The notes beneath the pieces are model-generated. The model did no database searches and was not told the origin of the DNA. It saw only the letters and a program-made list of their open reading frames with translations. From contig CAICTM010000309.1 in NCBI GenBank assembly GCA_903772945.1, positions 1-64,000 of the forward strand: 64,000 nt of DNA, read 5' to 3'. The position numbers and the translations under genes were made by a program. The DNA comes from Seminavis robusta (Eukaryota > Bacillariophyta > Bacillariophyceae > Naviculales > Naviculaceae). This document shows positions 21,127-31,805 of this stretch, piece by piece (position 1 is the first letter of the stretch; every line of letters begins with the position of its first letter).

Positions 21127-22610
21127 CTTTTCTTTGGTTTCAATGCTATTGTAGCACAGCGGGGTCGCTGGCTACGGTAGTAGTAGTTTCACTTTGGGAG
21201 ATTGATACATTTGTACGTAGTACATTTTGAAAACAAACTGCCTAGCTAGTATGCACGGTAGCACTGTCGTACCTAGCTGCGTCCTGCAAATCAGATCAGT
21301 CTTCGTGTCATTCTATTCGATTCATGGATTTGGTCCAGACTGGTACCCTTGTTGGCACGGGCACGGAAGGGGATCTGGATCACAATCCAGTTGTAGCCAT
21401 TGCCAAATAGTCACAGAGATTTCTCGGAGCCCACCAACTGGTTGTTGTACGGAACCAAAACGTTCCAAAGAAGCCACGAAGAATCCGAGCTCCTCCGTGG
21501 GGAAGTAGATTGTTGAATGAACCATCCAATTCTCGCAACCAAGTGATGGCTTTTAGCACGATGGTTGGTTGCCGGGCGAATAAAATACAAGCCCTCACTC
21601 TATCCGGGTCGAGTTGAGTCAATGCGAGCCATCCCCGTACGGTCGTTGGATGAATAAAATAAATAGTGCCGTCTTGCAAAGAATCCGAGGGCTGTCAAAG
21701 CATCGAGACAAATGGGTACTGCAGTCGAGTCGAGTTGCCTCCCAAGTTCTTGAATTCTTCGCTCTGACGAGTCCAATCTCGGATATGATACGGTTGGATA
21801 CGCAGTTGAAGGACAAAGAAATCCAGTGGAACTCGTGAAGAAGCGAGTAGGTACCGGCATCCAACTATTTCTCGTAGAGAAATTTGCGAGTGCTTGCCAC
21901 GCACTATTTTCTCCCTACCGTACCGTAATAGCTCGACAGTGTTGGATCGGATGGTGATGGTATAGTGGTAGCTGTGGGTGTACCGTATCGGTATAGTAGC
22001 AGTAGTTTTGTTTGGTGCTGTTTTGGGTAAAGCCTTTGTATGGTACTGACATCATACTACGGTACCAGTACCTGTACTGTACAGCTGAGAATGGATCCAT
22101 CCATGGAAGGCGTTGCAGTTACTCAATCTGCCTGGCAGATGTTTTACAGGTGCCGATGATCTTGCTGAAATTGAATCGAATCAGAATCAGCGAGGAGCTC
22201 GACAGTCACCGAGCTTGGTTATCCCCATCCGTTGCGTGGGAAGCCAGAACGGGAGTAATAGTATTCTGAAGCAACTTGTGGAGTGAGCTGAGCTGCCACC
22301 TTTGAGCATTTCCATTTTCCCTCTTTGTCGCTGTCGTCGTTGTCTCCATCTTCTCCGTGCTACTAACTAGCTACTAGATAGCTAGCTATTGCTCGTCTTG
22401 TTGTGTAGAAGGGGTGTCGATGATGGATGTTCCGAGGATGATGGAGGGACAAGGAAAAGATCGCAGATTAAAGAAAGCGCTAACCCTACTGCATCTGTCA
22501 GATCAAAAAGATCCAAGGATTTCAGTGGCCAACAGCCAACCGACACTGGCCACAGCCTGAGGGAGTTGCTTTTGCAGCATGACCTCCCATCACAATTCAC
22601 AATCTGGACC
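21127..22610. other. intergenic, possible small relic
   Basis: About 1.5 kb upstream of the next start codon. On the minus strand, 21380-21679 reads somewhat like protein (DRVRACILFARQPTIVLKA), but adjoining frames do not continue it and no start is clear, so it may be a relic. The open frame upstream of 22611 has no ATG and is treated as leader. (GCTA) runs lie at about 22366-22387. Confidence 0.35.
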
Positions 22611-23709
22611 ATGATCATGAGGAATCTGTTACTACCACTGAGTTATGAACTGCACTGTAGCTGGTTGATGGTGCTGTTGATGCTCGCAGCTAGTAGTAGT
22701 ATCAGCAATGGCTTAGTACAGCAGCAGACGACGATTCAAGTTTGTCAGAATAAAGATTGCTGCAAGCGATATCAGCAAGCACACAATTCGATGGATCTCG
22801 TACAGACATTTCGAGACCTGTTGGCACCCAGTACTATTACTATTAATAGTAGTCAACAACAGCAACAACCACAATTCGTGGTGGAGGCTAGTGGATGTCT
22901 GAGCCATTGTGGCAGTGGACCCAATGTGGCCATCATCACACCAGACGGCTCGTCGTCCAGCAACAACCAAGAGACTGTTCACAATCACGTCGAAACTCCC
23001 ACTAGTGCCGCCGCCATTCTCCCGGTGGAACCACATCCGACGCTGTTGGCGGCTGTCACCGTCATGGAAAAGGCACACAAAGGTATGTAAGATAAGCGTA
23101 CATTTCGTATCGATTTTATTCCGGCTGTCACCATTAGAGTCGCCATTAGGGATTCATACATACCATTCCCTACTCGGTGCTAAGTGCAGCCCAGAGCAAT
23201 CTGGTCAAGGGTTCTTCGTCTGGTGATGCCGTCTTTGCAAGGTCACTCAGATGGTTCCAGATCTACTACAGTCTATCAATCTTTATATCAATACTCATTG
23301 ATTCGATCATCCAACTAACTTTTGTTTTTTGTTACATCCAGCCACAGAGACAGACAAGAAACTCCATCTACTCAACTCGGTCATTAACAAATTGAATAGC
23401 ATTCCAGAATTGGCCGAATCCGCTGCCAACGTTCATGCCCACACGTTGCGCGCTCAAGTGCATTTGGAGACTAGCAACAATCATAGTGTGGAGTTGGCCA
23501 TGCACGATATTCAACAAGCCATTGCCATGAATGCCAAAAATCAACTCCTTCCGTTGCCCGCCAATGCATGGAGGATACTAGCGGATGCGCAAGAACAATC
23601 GGGAAATATACCCGCGGCCATGGCGGCATTGCGACAATGGGCACAACTCAATCCATCCTATGCTACCAAAGTCGCCAAGGAAGTTTCCAGATTACAGCAG
23701 CAGTTGTAG
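22611..23709 (+). CDS. secreted or plastid protein with [2Fe-2S] ferredoxin-like domain and helical repeat tail
   Basis: Two exons, 22611-23082 and 23342-23709, joined in phase 1, give 279 residues. The intron is 259 bp and runs GTATGT to CCAG. The first ATG in frame is 22611; 22617 is equally possible. Residues about 15-33 are hydrophobic (WLMVLLMLAASSSIS), a signal peptide. Then follows a thioredoxin-like [2Fe-2S] ferredoxin pattern: VCQNKDCCKR, and about 50 residues later ASGCLSHCGSGPNV, whose C-x3-C-x-x-GPN is typical of that family. The C-terminal 120 residues are helical and resemble TPR (ADAQEQSGNIPAAMAALRQW). A redox or Fe-S role in the plastid or secretory system is plausible. No clear ASAFAP motif is seen, so the final location is open. 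Confidence 0.7.
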
Positions 23710-23979
23710 CATGCACTGTGATGACATGACAATGCGGTGACAATAGTATAGACCCATTCATAGACAATAAATCAATCTAGACGAAAACTGTAATTAGACT
23801 CATACGATATTCTTCTACCGGTAGCTAGTGCCAGAGTCTGGTTGAGGTACTACCGTTTATGGATTGTCAAACCAAAGGAACCGTGAGTGCCAACCTGGAC
23901 GGATTCATGATTCGATTCGATTCATCGGATAGCCATTCCAATTGGTGAGTTTTTATAGTTTTGTACTTGAGCTCCGTCA
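23710..23979. other. short gap between convergent genes with AATAAA
   Basis: AATAAA at about 23766 follows the stop of the ferredoxin-like gene by roughly 55 bases and could be its polyadenylation signal. Nothing else is seen. Confidence 0.35.
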
Positions 23980-25887
23980 TCATGCCGCTGCTTGGACGTT
24001 GCGGTTTTGCAAACGCGACAGCTGCTCCAACACGGTTGGCCGCAGGTATCGAGTGTATTCATCTGCCACATCTCCTCCTCGTGTTCCTCCTTCCGAGGAG
24101 AGGCCCGTCACGGAAGATGATGAAAGGCCGAGCTCGGGTCGAAACAATCGATAGTAATGATGCATAGCACCCAAAACAAAGGATCCATTTCGTGGATCAT
24201 CATCCTCATGAGCAGCAGCAGGACAATCATCAAAGGACACCTTGTACTTTTTGGAAACGTGTTGTCGCAGATGCACATCCTCGGGGCGGATACAGGAACC
24301 ACCCAAATGAAAGGACGATTGAAAGGCGTAGCGAGTTCGAATGACTGGCTTTTTCCACTGGTAATTCAGGTCATGCTCTCGCATCGGGAATCCATAAAAC
24401 CCCTGTCGCATGAGGTTCTTCTTGTCGTGTGGCTCCTCCTCTGCCGCAACCATTCGCTGGACCGTGTAGGACGGAAAGTATTGAAAACACCATTCTTGGC
24501 AAACACCATCCGATCCTCGCATGGAGCGAATGGCATCTACGAGGCTCCGTGTTTTGCGGTACGGACTCTTGCTCCAGACACTGTCATGCTCTATTGGCAA
24601 ACTGGGTGATGATGACTGTCCAACAATCCCGTGTGGATGATGGTGGTTGTCACGGCTGGACTCGAGGAGCAGAGGAGGCATCCATAATTCATCTACATCC
24701 CAGTTGACAACGTACTCGGACATGCCCTTGGCGTGAAAGAGGCATTGGTTGTAAAATCGTAGCTTGCGGACTTCTCGATTCTCCACGACGTGAGATTCGG
24801 TACCCAAAACCACCACGCCCAGGTCCTCCACAAAGTACGATAGCTTGTCGTGAATCATGGCAATATCACTGGGATTGTCCACTCCCAAGACCATGTGATC
24901 GACACCCACGTTAATGTGGTGTTGTACAAACTCTGGTAGGAACGGAAGCGCCTTGAGATCAATGCCCGCTACACACAGCACGACACCGAAGGGCCCCTTT
25001 TGTGCCACCTGTTCCAGGAAGGAATGACGTTGTTGCTGCTGTTTCCCTTGAAAGAAGAGTGTGGGTCCAGCATGACCGACGGACGCAGTGCTGGTGGGTA
25101 CATCCACAGTCAAAATTGGGCGATCGTGACCTGGATAGTGTGGATTGTTTGGGTTGGTGTACACGGATACTCGCACGGAAGACCGTGTCAAAAGTTGAGA
25201 TTTGGTCAGAAATGGAGACACGTTGCATCTCCAGATCAGATGGGTTCTCTTGGTATTCTTGTCTAGAGAGTTGTTGGGTATATAACTCATTCGGATTAGA
25301 TCTGATGTCTTTCCTGCAACATCTGCAGTGCCATTGTTGTGGTGGCCTGTCAAAGTTGAATGATAGTGATCTTCCCCCCAAACCTTGCAGTAGAGTTCTT
25401 CTTTGGTGGCATCTTGAAACGAGAGCTGGTTAGGAAGAGGCTCGATCTTGTGCAAATCAAAAGAACCAGCGTTGGATCCAATGCCGACGGCATGACCAAA
25501 CATGTCCACGTGCACCGATTCATCCGACCTTTGGTAGGAAGTAGTGAGTCGCAGTCCCAGGATGTAGAGCTTGTTATTCATAAAAGCTCCAGGAACTCGG
25601 TGGTTGTCATTGTCTGCTGGGATGTCGTTGTTGTGGTGTGTAGGCATGGATGATACGGACAGAGTGCGCTGGTGATCCATCATGGGAGAAGCATGCTGGA
25701 GAGGGTTTGATGTCATGGTCCACAGAGCCAGTGCTGCCAAAGATAGTATCATTGCACCTCCTTGATCCAAGGATCTCAGTACTATCAGCATGACTGAATG
25801 ATAGCATGGCTTGCCATGACCGTGTTGTCCTGGACCCATCTCCTGCTTCAAACGCGGCCGTCTTGTGGTGTAACCTCCAGTGCACAT
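23980..25887 (-). CDS. GT92/DUF23-like glycosyltransferase, type II membrane
   Basis: The first in-frame ATG is 25887 (635 residues); a start at 25791 is possible and would put the hydrophobic segment (GGAMILSLAALALWTM) near the N-terminus. The core reads VLCVAGIDLKALPFLPEFVQ, then INVGVDHMVLGVDN, then EVRKLRFYNQCLFHAK and YVVNWDVDELWMPP. This is the order found in GT92/DUF23 and the related Glyco_tranf_2_4 families, where an aspartate-rich D-x-D-E block binds the metal and nucleotide sugar. The C-terminal part keeps W-K-K-P and a late H-YYRLFRP block. It is probably a Golgi glycosyltransferase; donor and acceptor cannot be told. It converges on the ferredoxin-like gene. Confidence 0.7.
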   Translation of the reverse strand: MCTGGYTTRRPRLKQEMGPGQHGHGKPCYHSVMLIVLRSLDQGGAMILSLAALALWTMTSNPLQHASPMMDHQRTLSVSSMPTHHNNDIPADNDNHRVPGAFMNNKLYILGLRLTTSYQRSDESVHVDMFGHAVGIGSNAGSFDLHKIEPLPNQLSFQDATKEELYCKVWGEDHYHSTLTGHHNNGTADVAGKTSDLIRMSYIPNNSLDKNTKRTHLIWRCNVSPFLTKSQLLTRSSVRVSVYTNPNNPHYPGHDRPILTVDVPTSTASVGHAGPTLFFQGKQQQQRHSFLEQVAQKGPFGVVLCVAGIDLKALPFLPEFVQHHINVGVDHMVLGVDNPSDIAMIHDKLSYFVEDLGVVVLGTESHVVENREVRKLRFYNQCLFHAKGMSEYVVNWDVDELWMPPLLLESSRDNHHHPHGIVGQSSSPSLPIEHDSVWSKSPYRKTRSLVDAIRSMRGSDGVCQEWCFQYFPSYTVQRMVAAEEEPHDKKNLMRQGFYGFPMREHDLNYQWKKPVIRTRYAFQSSFHLGGSCIRPEDVHLRQHVSKKYKVSFDDCPAAAHEDDDPRNGSFVLGAMHHYYRLFRPELGLSSSSVTGLSSEGGTRGGDVADEYTRYLRPTVLEQLSRLQNRNVQAAA

Positions 25888-26601
25888 TTTCCTCGTCAAA
25901 CACTTGGAGGCTTGCTTTGTCTAACTCACCACTCCTCTCGTGTGTCAATATCGTTCCTTCGGTTGATTTGAGCATCATTGTGTCGTCTTCAAGAGTGGTG
26001 CTCCAGGCTATCTGAGCCTTGGAGTGAAGCTCAGCCAAAAGCATTGGTCGAAGTGAGTTAAGCCCGTAGAGCTGTCAATTGATTATTTAAAAAGAGGAGT
26101 TCAAGCCAAAACCATAGCCGAAATTATGGCTTCCAAGTTGGCCAGAAGTAAAGCGGTCGCGCTGCCAAGCTAAAAGGAGCACTAGCTAGTACCACTTTTT
26201 CCGTTGCAAGAATCTTTCTACTACTCGGAGTAACTGGATTGCATGAGGGAAGGGGTGCTGGACCCAAGGACGTCCAACCTGCTCCATTGATGATCCATCT
26301 ACGAGAATCAAGGGGAATGCGATGTCGTTACCACTCTCCCCATGCATTGCCTTTTGGCACCAGAAACTACATGGCCCTGTATATTGAATAGTCTCTTTAA
26401 AAAAGGTCATGTATGTATGTTATGTATGTACGTATGAAAGGATGGTACTTCTACTAAACAGCAGTGGAAGGGATAGACAGCAGTGGAAGGCATGTGGAAC
26501 GTTTCATTTGGAAGTTGGAACGATAGGGGGTACCAGGTACCAGCCCCGGTAGGAGGATGGATAGCTGTCTTGAAGTGACAGACCCACAAAAGACTGCTTG
26601 T
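25888..26601. other. intergenic, no gene seen
   Basis: Between the start of the GT92-like gene and the 3' end of the cyclase/phosphodiesterase gene. It includes GTATGTATGT-type simple repeats at about 26409-26433. Short frames on both strands show no motif. Confidence 0.4.
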
Positions 26602-29600
26602 TTATGAAGAGGACGACGCCCCGCCAGAATCACTCCTCGTTGTGTTTGCCGGCGTGGAAGAAGAAAAAGAGGTCTCTCCAAATTCCCTTTCAGCCTTGGC
26701 GATAAAGTCTGCGACGATGTCCTTGCCGCGTGTTGCCCATTCATCTCTATTGTTCTGCGCATAGATAAGGTATTCATCGCTAGAAACACCAAAAACACCA
26801 CATTCTTTCAGCTTCTTACAAAGAGGGATGATGTAAAAGTCAAAGAAACCAATTTCGCCTTTGAACCAATATTCTCGTGGATCACTTGCAGATCTGCCTT
26901 CCAAATGGGCCTTGTAGCATTCCAAGAAGAAGCGTTCGTTCCTGTGTGCCAGCAGCGGAAGGGGTTAGAAAAACAATGAATCGGGAAGGAAAGCAAAAAA
27001 CTAGGATAGACGACGTACCATTTCCTGTAAATGTGCCAATGTTGCATCTGAAAAGGAAGAACAAAGGAAACAATACGTGAGACAAGGTGCCCGTACAAGA
27101 GCCTCTCTCAAAACGGCAACCATCAGTTCGTCCACTTACAGTGTGAGCAACATCTGAAGCTTGAAGCAGATGTTCAATGACAACCGTCGCCTTTCTATTG
27201 GCAGTGCTGCGAACGAGCTCTCTCGTGCTGGATCGACCCAAAGAGAGGTCCGCTTTGGAATCGGCGGGTTTGGCGTCGAATGCCTTTTGCCAACGAGCAT
27301 TCCTCGAAGCCTTCAAGTCTTTATCGGCAATGTCGGTCGCCATGACACACGTGACGGCGATTTCTCGAAAGTGGCGCAATTCAGTGGGAGTGGAGCATAA
27401 AGCAGCACGAAATGCATCAAAGGAACTTTCCATAAAGATGGCCCAGCTGAGGTCAAAGCTGTTCTGTTCGGCGACGCTGCGATTGTTGTAGTACGCAGCA
27501 ATTTCACCCTTTTCCTTGACCAGCTGAGTATTTGGCACCCCCGTGTGATCCTGTAAAAGTTGACGATGAGGCAGAAGTCAACGTTAGGTATATAGAAGTG
27601 GCGTTTGTTGTTAAGAAAGATACCCAGCTTACCACATCGTGGATCAGGGCTGAGAAGATGCACGCGAATTGAGTGAGAGGATCGCTCGTGATCCCGAATG
27701 TATGATCTGAGTGGAGAACGGGGCAAAAGGATGAGATATCTCGATTCTGACTTGTGGTACCAACCGAGGGAGGCGAAAACGTACCGTGAAGACTTGCTGC
27801 AGCTCCTCCTTGGTCATCGCTTTCAGAGATATCATCCATGTCCAAGTCAGTTGGAGCGACAATTCGAGAGAGTAGCTTGGTGACTGTACATAATTGCAGA
27901 GAAAGAAGAGCTTGTGAGGAGAGGTTTCTTGGATTCACGGGCAAAGCCATGATTGGTACAACTCACCGCTCATTGTGACATGTGACGCATGTTCTGTCAG
28001 AGAAAGGAATCCGACGGGAAAAAGTGAGGAACTTGTTAACAAAGAACAACAACAATCGAAGAAACAGCATCCGCAGGATTTACCAAAATTGTGGAAGTAG
28101 TTGCTGCGGTACCCGCCAGCAATCCGCCGGACAAGATTGCGCAGCTGATCAACCACGAGGCTTGGGATTTCCATTTGCTCTGGGTTGCGCTGTCTTCTGG
28201 CTGCCGCACGGTTAAATTCTGGCAATTCCACGATATCCTTGACCTCATCAAGTGGCTTTCCCCCTGACGTTATCGGCAGTTCCAGTGGAGCCTCTTCACG
28301 ACCGGCAGGCATCATTGCAGCAACCTCATTCTGAGCGTCGCGACGGGCAATGATTTCCTTCAGGAGATGAAGCAAAGCGCCGACATTCCACTCCACCAAT
28401 CGATCAACTCTGCTGGAGTGATTGGCCAATGGGCTACTCCGGGGCAGTGCTCGTTTTGCTCCTTTGTCCCCCTGACTGTTAGCTTCGACACCGCTATCGA
28501 AGCTGCTGCCACTTGTGGTACTTTCTCCGTCGTGTCCATGGGCAGGGGTTACCCAGTACGTCTGAATCACGCCTAAAACCGCACAGAACCAAGTTTTCGC
28601 AAAGTGAGACCATCGAGAATCATCGACCTTGCAAGCGTCCATGCAGCTCCACTCTTACCTTTTCCCTTCGCCGCAACCAAGTCCTTGCGTTTGTGAACCC
28701 AGTGACTCTTCCCAGCACGGGCAAGCAAGTCAACGGTGGCTTGCGAGATATGAATTCGACCTGCCATTCCAGTAGTTTCTGCACAATAAGGAGAAGAAAA
28801 CCAGGGTTGAAATTGGTGAGGAGGCATCTAACGGCAAAAATGACGCGCGCCGATCGCATTTCGAGTCACAGATGGTGAAGCTCAGATAGTGAGAAGCAAC
28901 TTACCAAGCCTGCTGGTTGTGTTCATGGTGTCGCCAAAAAGCTGGTGGAATGGCATGGAAAAGGTTGCCGGGGTTAGTCGCTTCAACGATAAGGGCAAGT
29001 AGGGTGTATCCTCGGACAACTCCTTACCTGGAATCGTGCTTTCTTGCCTCTGAGGATTCCAGCCGTGACAGGGCCACTGTGGATGCCAATTCTCAGCGCC
29101 AAATCGCCTACTCGCGAAGAAACAGTGGTTCGTTGAGGGGGTGGAGTGTTGCTACATGCGCTTGGTCGATCTCGAATGAGACTTACCAGTATCAGGCCCC
29201 AGCACGACCTCCAACTCCTTTGCCAAGACTCCAATCTTAATGTTAATATCACTGGCAAAACGCACCATTGCCACTGCGTGGTCATTTCGTGGATTTGGCA
29301 GACCGGAAGCAGCAACCTGCAGATGTCGGAGAGGTAATGAACAAACAGAGGCAATGCGGTTTAGAGACAGTGATCACGAAAACCCATGGAGAGCGAGGCG
29401 GTGAAAGTACTTACATAGCAATCTCCCACAGTTTCCACTGCAACCATCATTAAAAGCAACAGATGCCAGAAAGGTAAGGACGAGGTGATTCCTTGCTATC
29501 GAGCAACATCGCACGGAAGGAGACGATTCCGTACCTTTGAAAATGCGGCGTGCCTCAGCCACTTCATCGAACGACGAATAAATTGTCTCCAAGAGAATGA

Positions 29601-31805
29601 AGACTACAGTGGCAACACATCATCGGCAGTGGGAGGTAAGAAACTGGCCAAGGAACGCGTTGCAAGCCGCTTCACCTTGTTGACGGCAGCACGGATCTTA
29701 CCTTGGTTTGGTTCGCGAACGGACGACCATGCCTAAAGCGCAACATGCAGCGTCGGATCAGATCGATTTGACATTGATGCAAAAGCACACCAACAAATCA
29801 TCAACAAGTGACCAAAGCATTCTTACCGTAAAGCCAACGAGATCTTTGGATTGCAATGCAAAGACGTAAAAGAGTGAGGAGCTGATGTAACCAGTGTCCA
29901 GTATCAACTTTGCCGAATCAAGATCTTACCTGCAAAGAGGATGCTAACATCGGGGAATAGATCTGCCAATGGTTTCGAGGCACCGTTGCCATGATCTCCA
30001 GTGCCACCACTGGACATGAATGCCTTGAGACTAGAACCAGATCGGTAAGATTTGCCGCCAACACTGGAGGTGTCACCGTCACCCAAGAGCCTAGCTTGAA
30101 TGTTCTTGGGAAACAGCGAGGACACAATGGCATTGGACCGAGCAAATCGTGCAATGAGCTTTTCGTTTCGTCCGTCGACGAGCTGGTCGTAGACAAAGTA
30201 AACAGCCGCAATGCAAAAGAAGAGCATGGAAACCACAATGGCGTATGCTTCAGGCCGGAAAGACACAAACTGATCCCAGATGGTTGCAGATGGATACAGA
30301 TTCTACGACAGGTAACACAGGCAAATGAAAGAACGACACAGTTTGTTGGTAAGGAATTTTAAAATGCAAAGCTGAAGCGGAACCTGAAAACATCATCTCG
30401 TTGTGCGTGTGTGTACACTTACCAGTGTGAAAGTGCAGTGGCCGGTGGTGTTCATTGCCATGTCCTTGTCCTGGTAAAACCCAGTTCCCAGGTCCACGTT
30501 GACAATATACTTGTCAAAGTCAGTGTCATGCACGTCTTGAGCGCCGAGGTAGGTCACGTCACGTCCATTGATCTCATAGGAGAAGACTTGGTTACAGTTG
30601 GCACTTTCGAGTACGGCCACCATGCCATGAACATCTTGAGGGAGCGTGTTGGCAAACATGTGATCCCAAGTGAAGGCACTAGAGATCACCCCCACAAACT
30701 GTGGTGATTCGGTGCTGCTGCCTTGAGGTTCTTGGTACACGGGAGCAAAGGCGTAGGTCATGGGCTCTTCAGTAGCATTAGGAGGCTGATACAAGGGATC
30801 CACTTGATCAGGAAAGGTAAAGAGCACTTCGTCTTGGCCCAGCTCGACGAGTGCCTCGATCGTGTGGTAAAATCCCGCATCAGATCCCATGTTCCAGTTG
30901 ATGGTGGCAAAATCGAGAGGTGGCGGAGACCATGCCAAGGAAGGGAAGTAGGATTCTCGGCCAAAGTCCTGTACCATGCCTCCAGTGGCAGAATCGACTC
31001 GAGAGATGAAGGAGTTGTATCCCACTGGCTTGAGGTCATCTTGTGTTCCGGCGAGCTTGTTATTGGTGAGAACGACATCCTCGTGCGTCTTGTCGGCAAA
31101 GTCGACCCATTCTTGTCGTAGTTCTTTGTGGACCATGGAGAAAAGACCCAGCGCTTGCACGCCGGCAACAGCCATGGTTCTCTGAGCATGAGCTTCAAAG
31201 CGAGGCAATGTGAAGAAGGGCCATGGGTTGTAGACGAGCTCGGCCGTGGTACTGACGACGGTGGAAAACTCGAGCAAGGACGAACGAAGGGTCTGCTGCT
31301 GCTCGACCACACGGTCTCCAACGGAGCTGGCAAAGCGAGCCCATGCTTCCGCAAACTGGACGTGTTCCTCCTCCCTCTGAACACAATACGTGGAAATAAT
31401 CAAGACAACGGCAATCATGATGATGGTATCCGTGACCACAAAGCGCCAAAAGCGGAGACGAGCCGTTTCGGATTTGGCAACCTGACGGGCATGTTCCACT
31501 TCGTCGTCTTCCTCGTCGTCGTTACCAGAGGGAAAGCCACCGGTAGATTCAACCGAGGAGTTGACTTGACCTGAGGACTCACTGTAATCCTTTGCCGCAT
31601 CCTCTGCAGGTTCATCCTCCATCACTTCCACCGGCTCGGGGGGGTCAGAACCCATCTCGGGATCTAGTTCGGGTGCCTTGGAGAGATCTGTCATGGTCAA
31701 GTCTTTTTCTTGCTGAGATGGTCCAAAAAAGTTGTTGGTTGTGCCTTGCTTGGTTGGTTTTGAAATTTCTGCAAAAGACTTTTTGTGAAGTTGTGAAGAC
31801 AACAT
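26602..31805 (-). CDS. receptor-type nucleotide cyclase fused to cyclic-nucleotide phosphodiesterase, 17 exons
   Basis: Exons (minus): 31805-30423, 30302-29930, 29843-29827, 29732-29702, 29603-29535, 29437-29415, 29316-29187, 29107-29028, 28951-28915, 28778-28659, 28572-28084, 27993-27967, 27883-27785, 27706-27633, 27550-27140, 27047-27019, 26941-26602. All joins are GT-AG and in phase, giving 1243 residues. Order: acidic cytosolic N-terminus, membrane helix about 120-140, a CHASE-like extracellular domain, second helix about 480-499, class III cyclase domain about 570-770, then an HD-type phosphodiesterase from about 910. The cyclase metal aspartates are D586 (DLVGFT) and D630 (VETVGDCY); N709 and R713 lie in LFGDTMNTTSR. 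Glu626 at the base-selecting site favours GTP; the partner position is Gln702. The phosphodiesterase keeps HNFEHASHV, IHDVDHTGVPN and ATDIADKD, but has Glu1160 where animal enzymes have the invariant Gln. I recall diatom cyclase/phosphodiesterase fusions linked to pheromone signalling in Seminavis; this is unverified. Confidence 0.88.

Noticed and set aside
21322-21864. Minus-strand gene
   Set aside because: Protein-like bits occur in several frames but none continues and no splice sites join them convincingly.
22389-22610. N-terminal extension of the ferredoxin-like protein
   Set aside because: The frame is open but begins at TTG and has no ATG; the signal peptide begins at 22611 or 22617.
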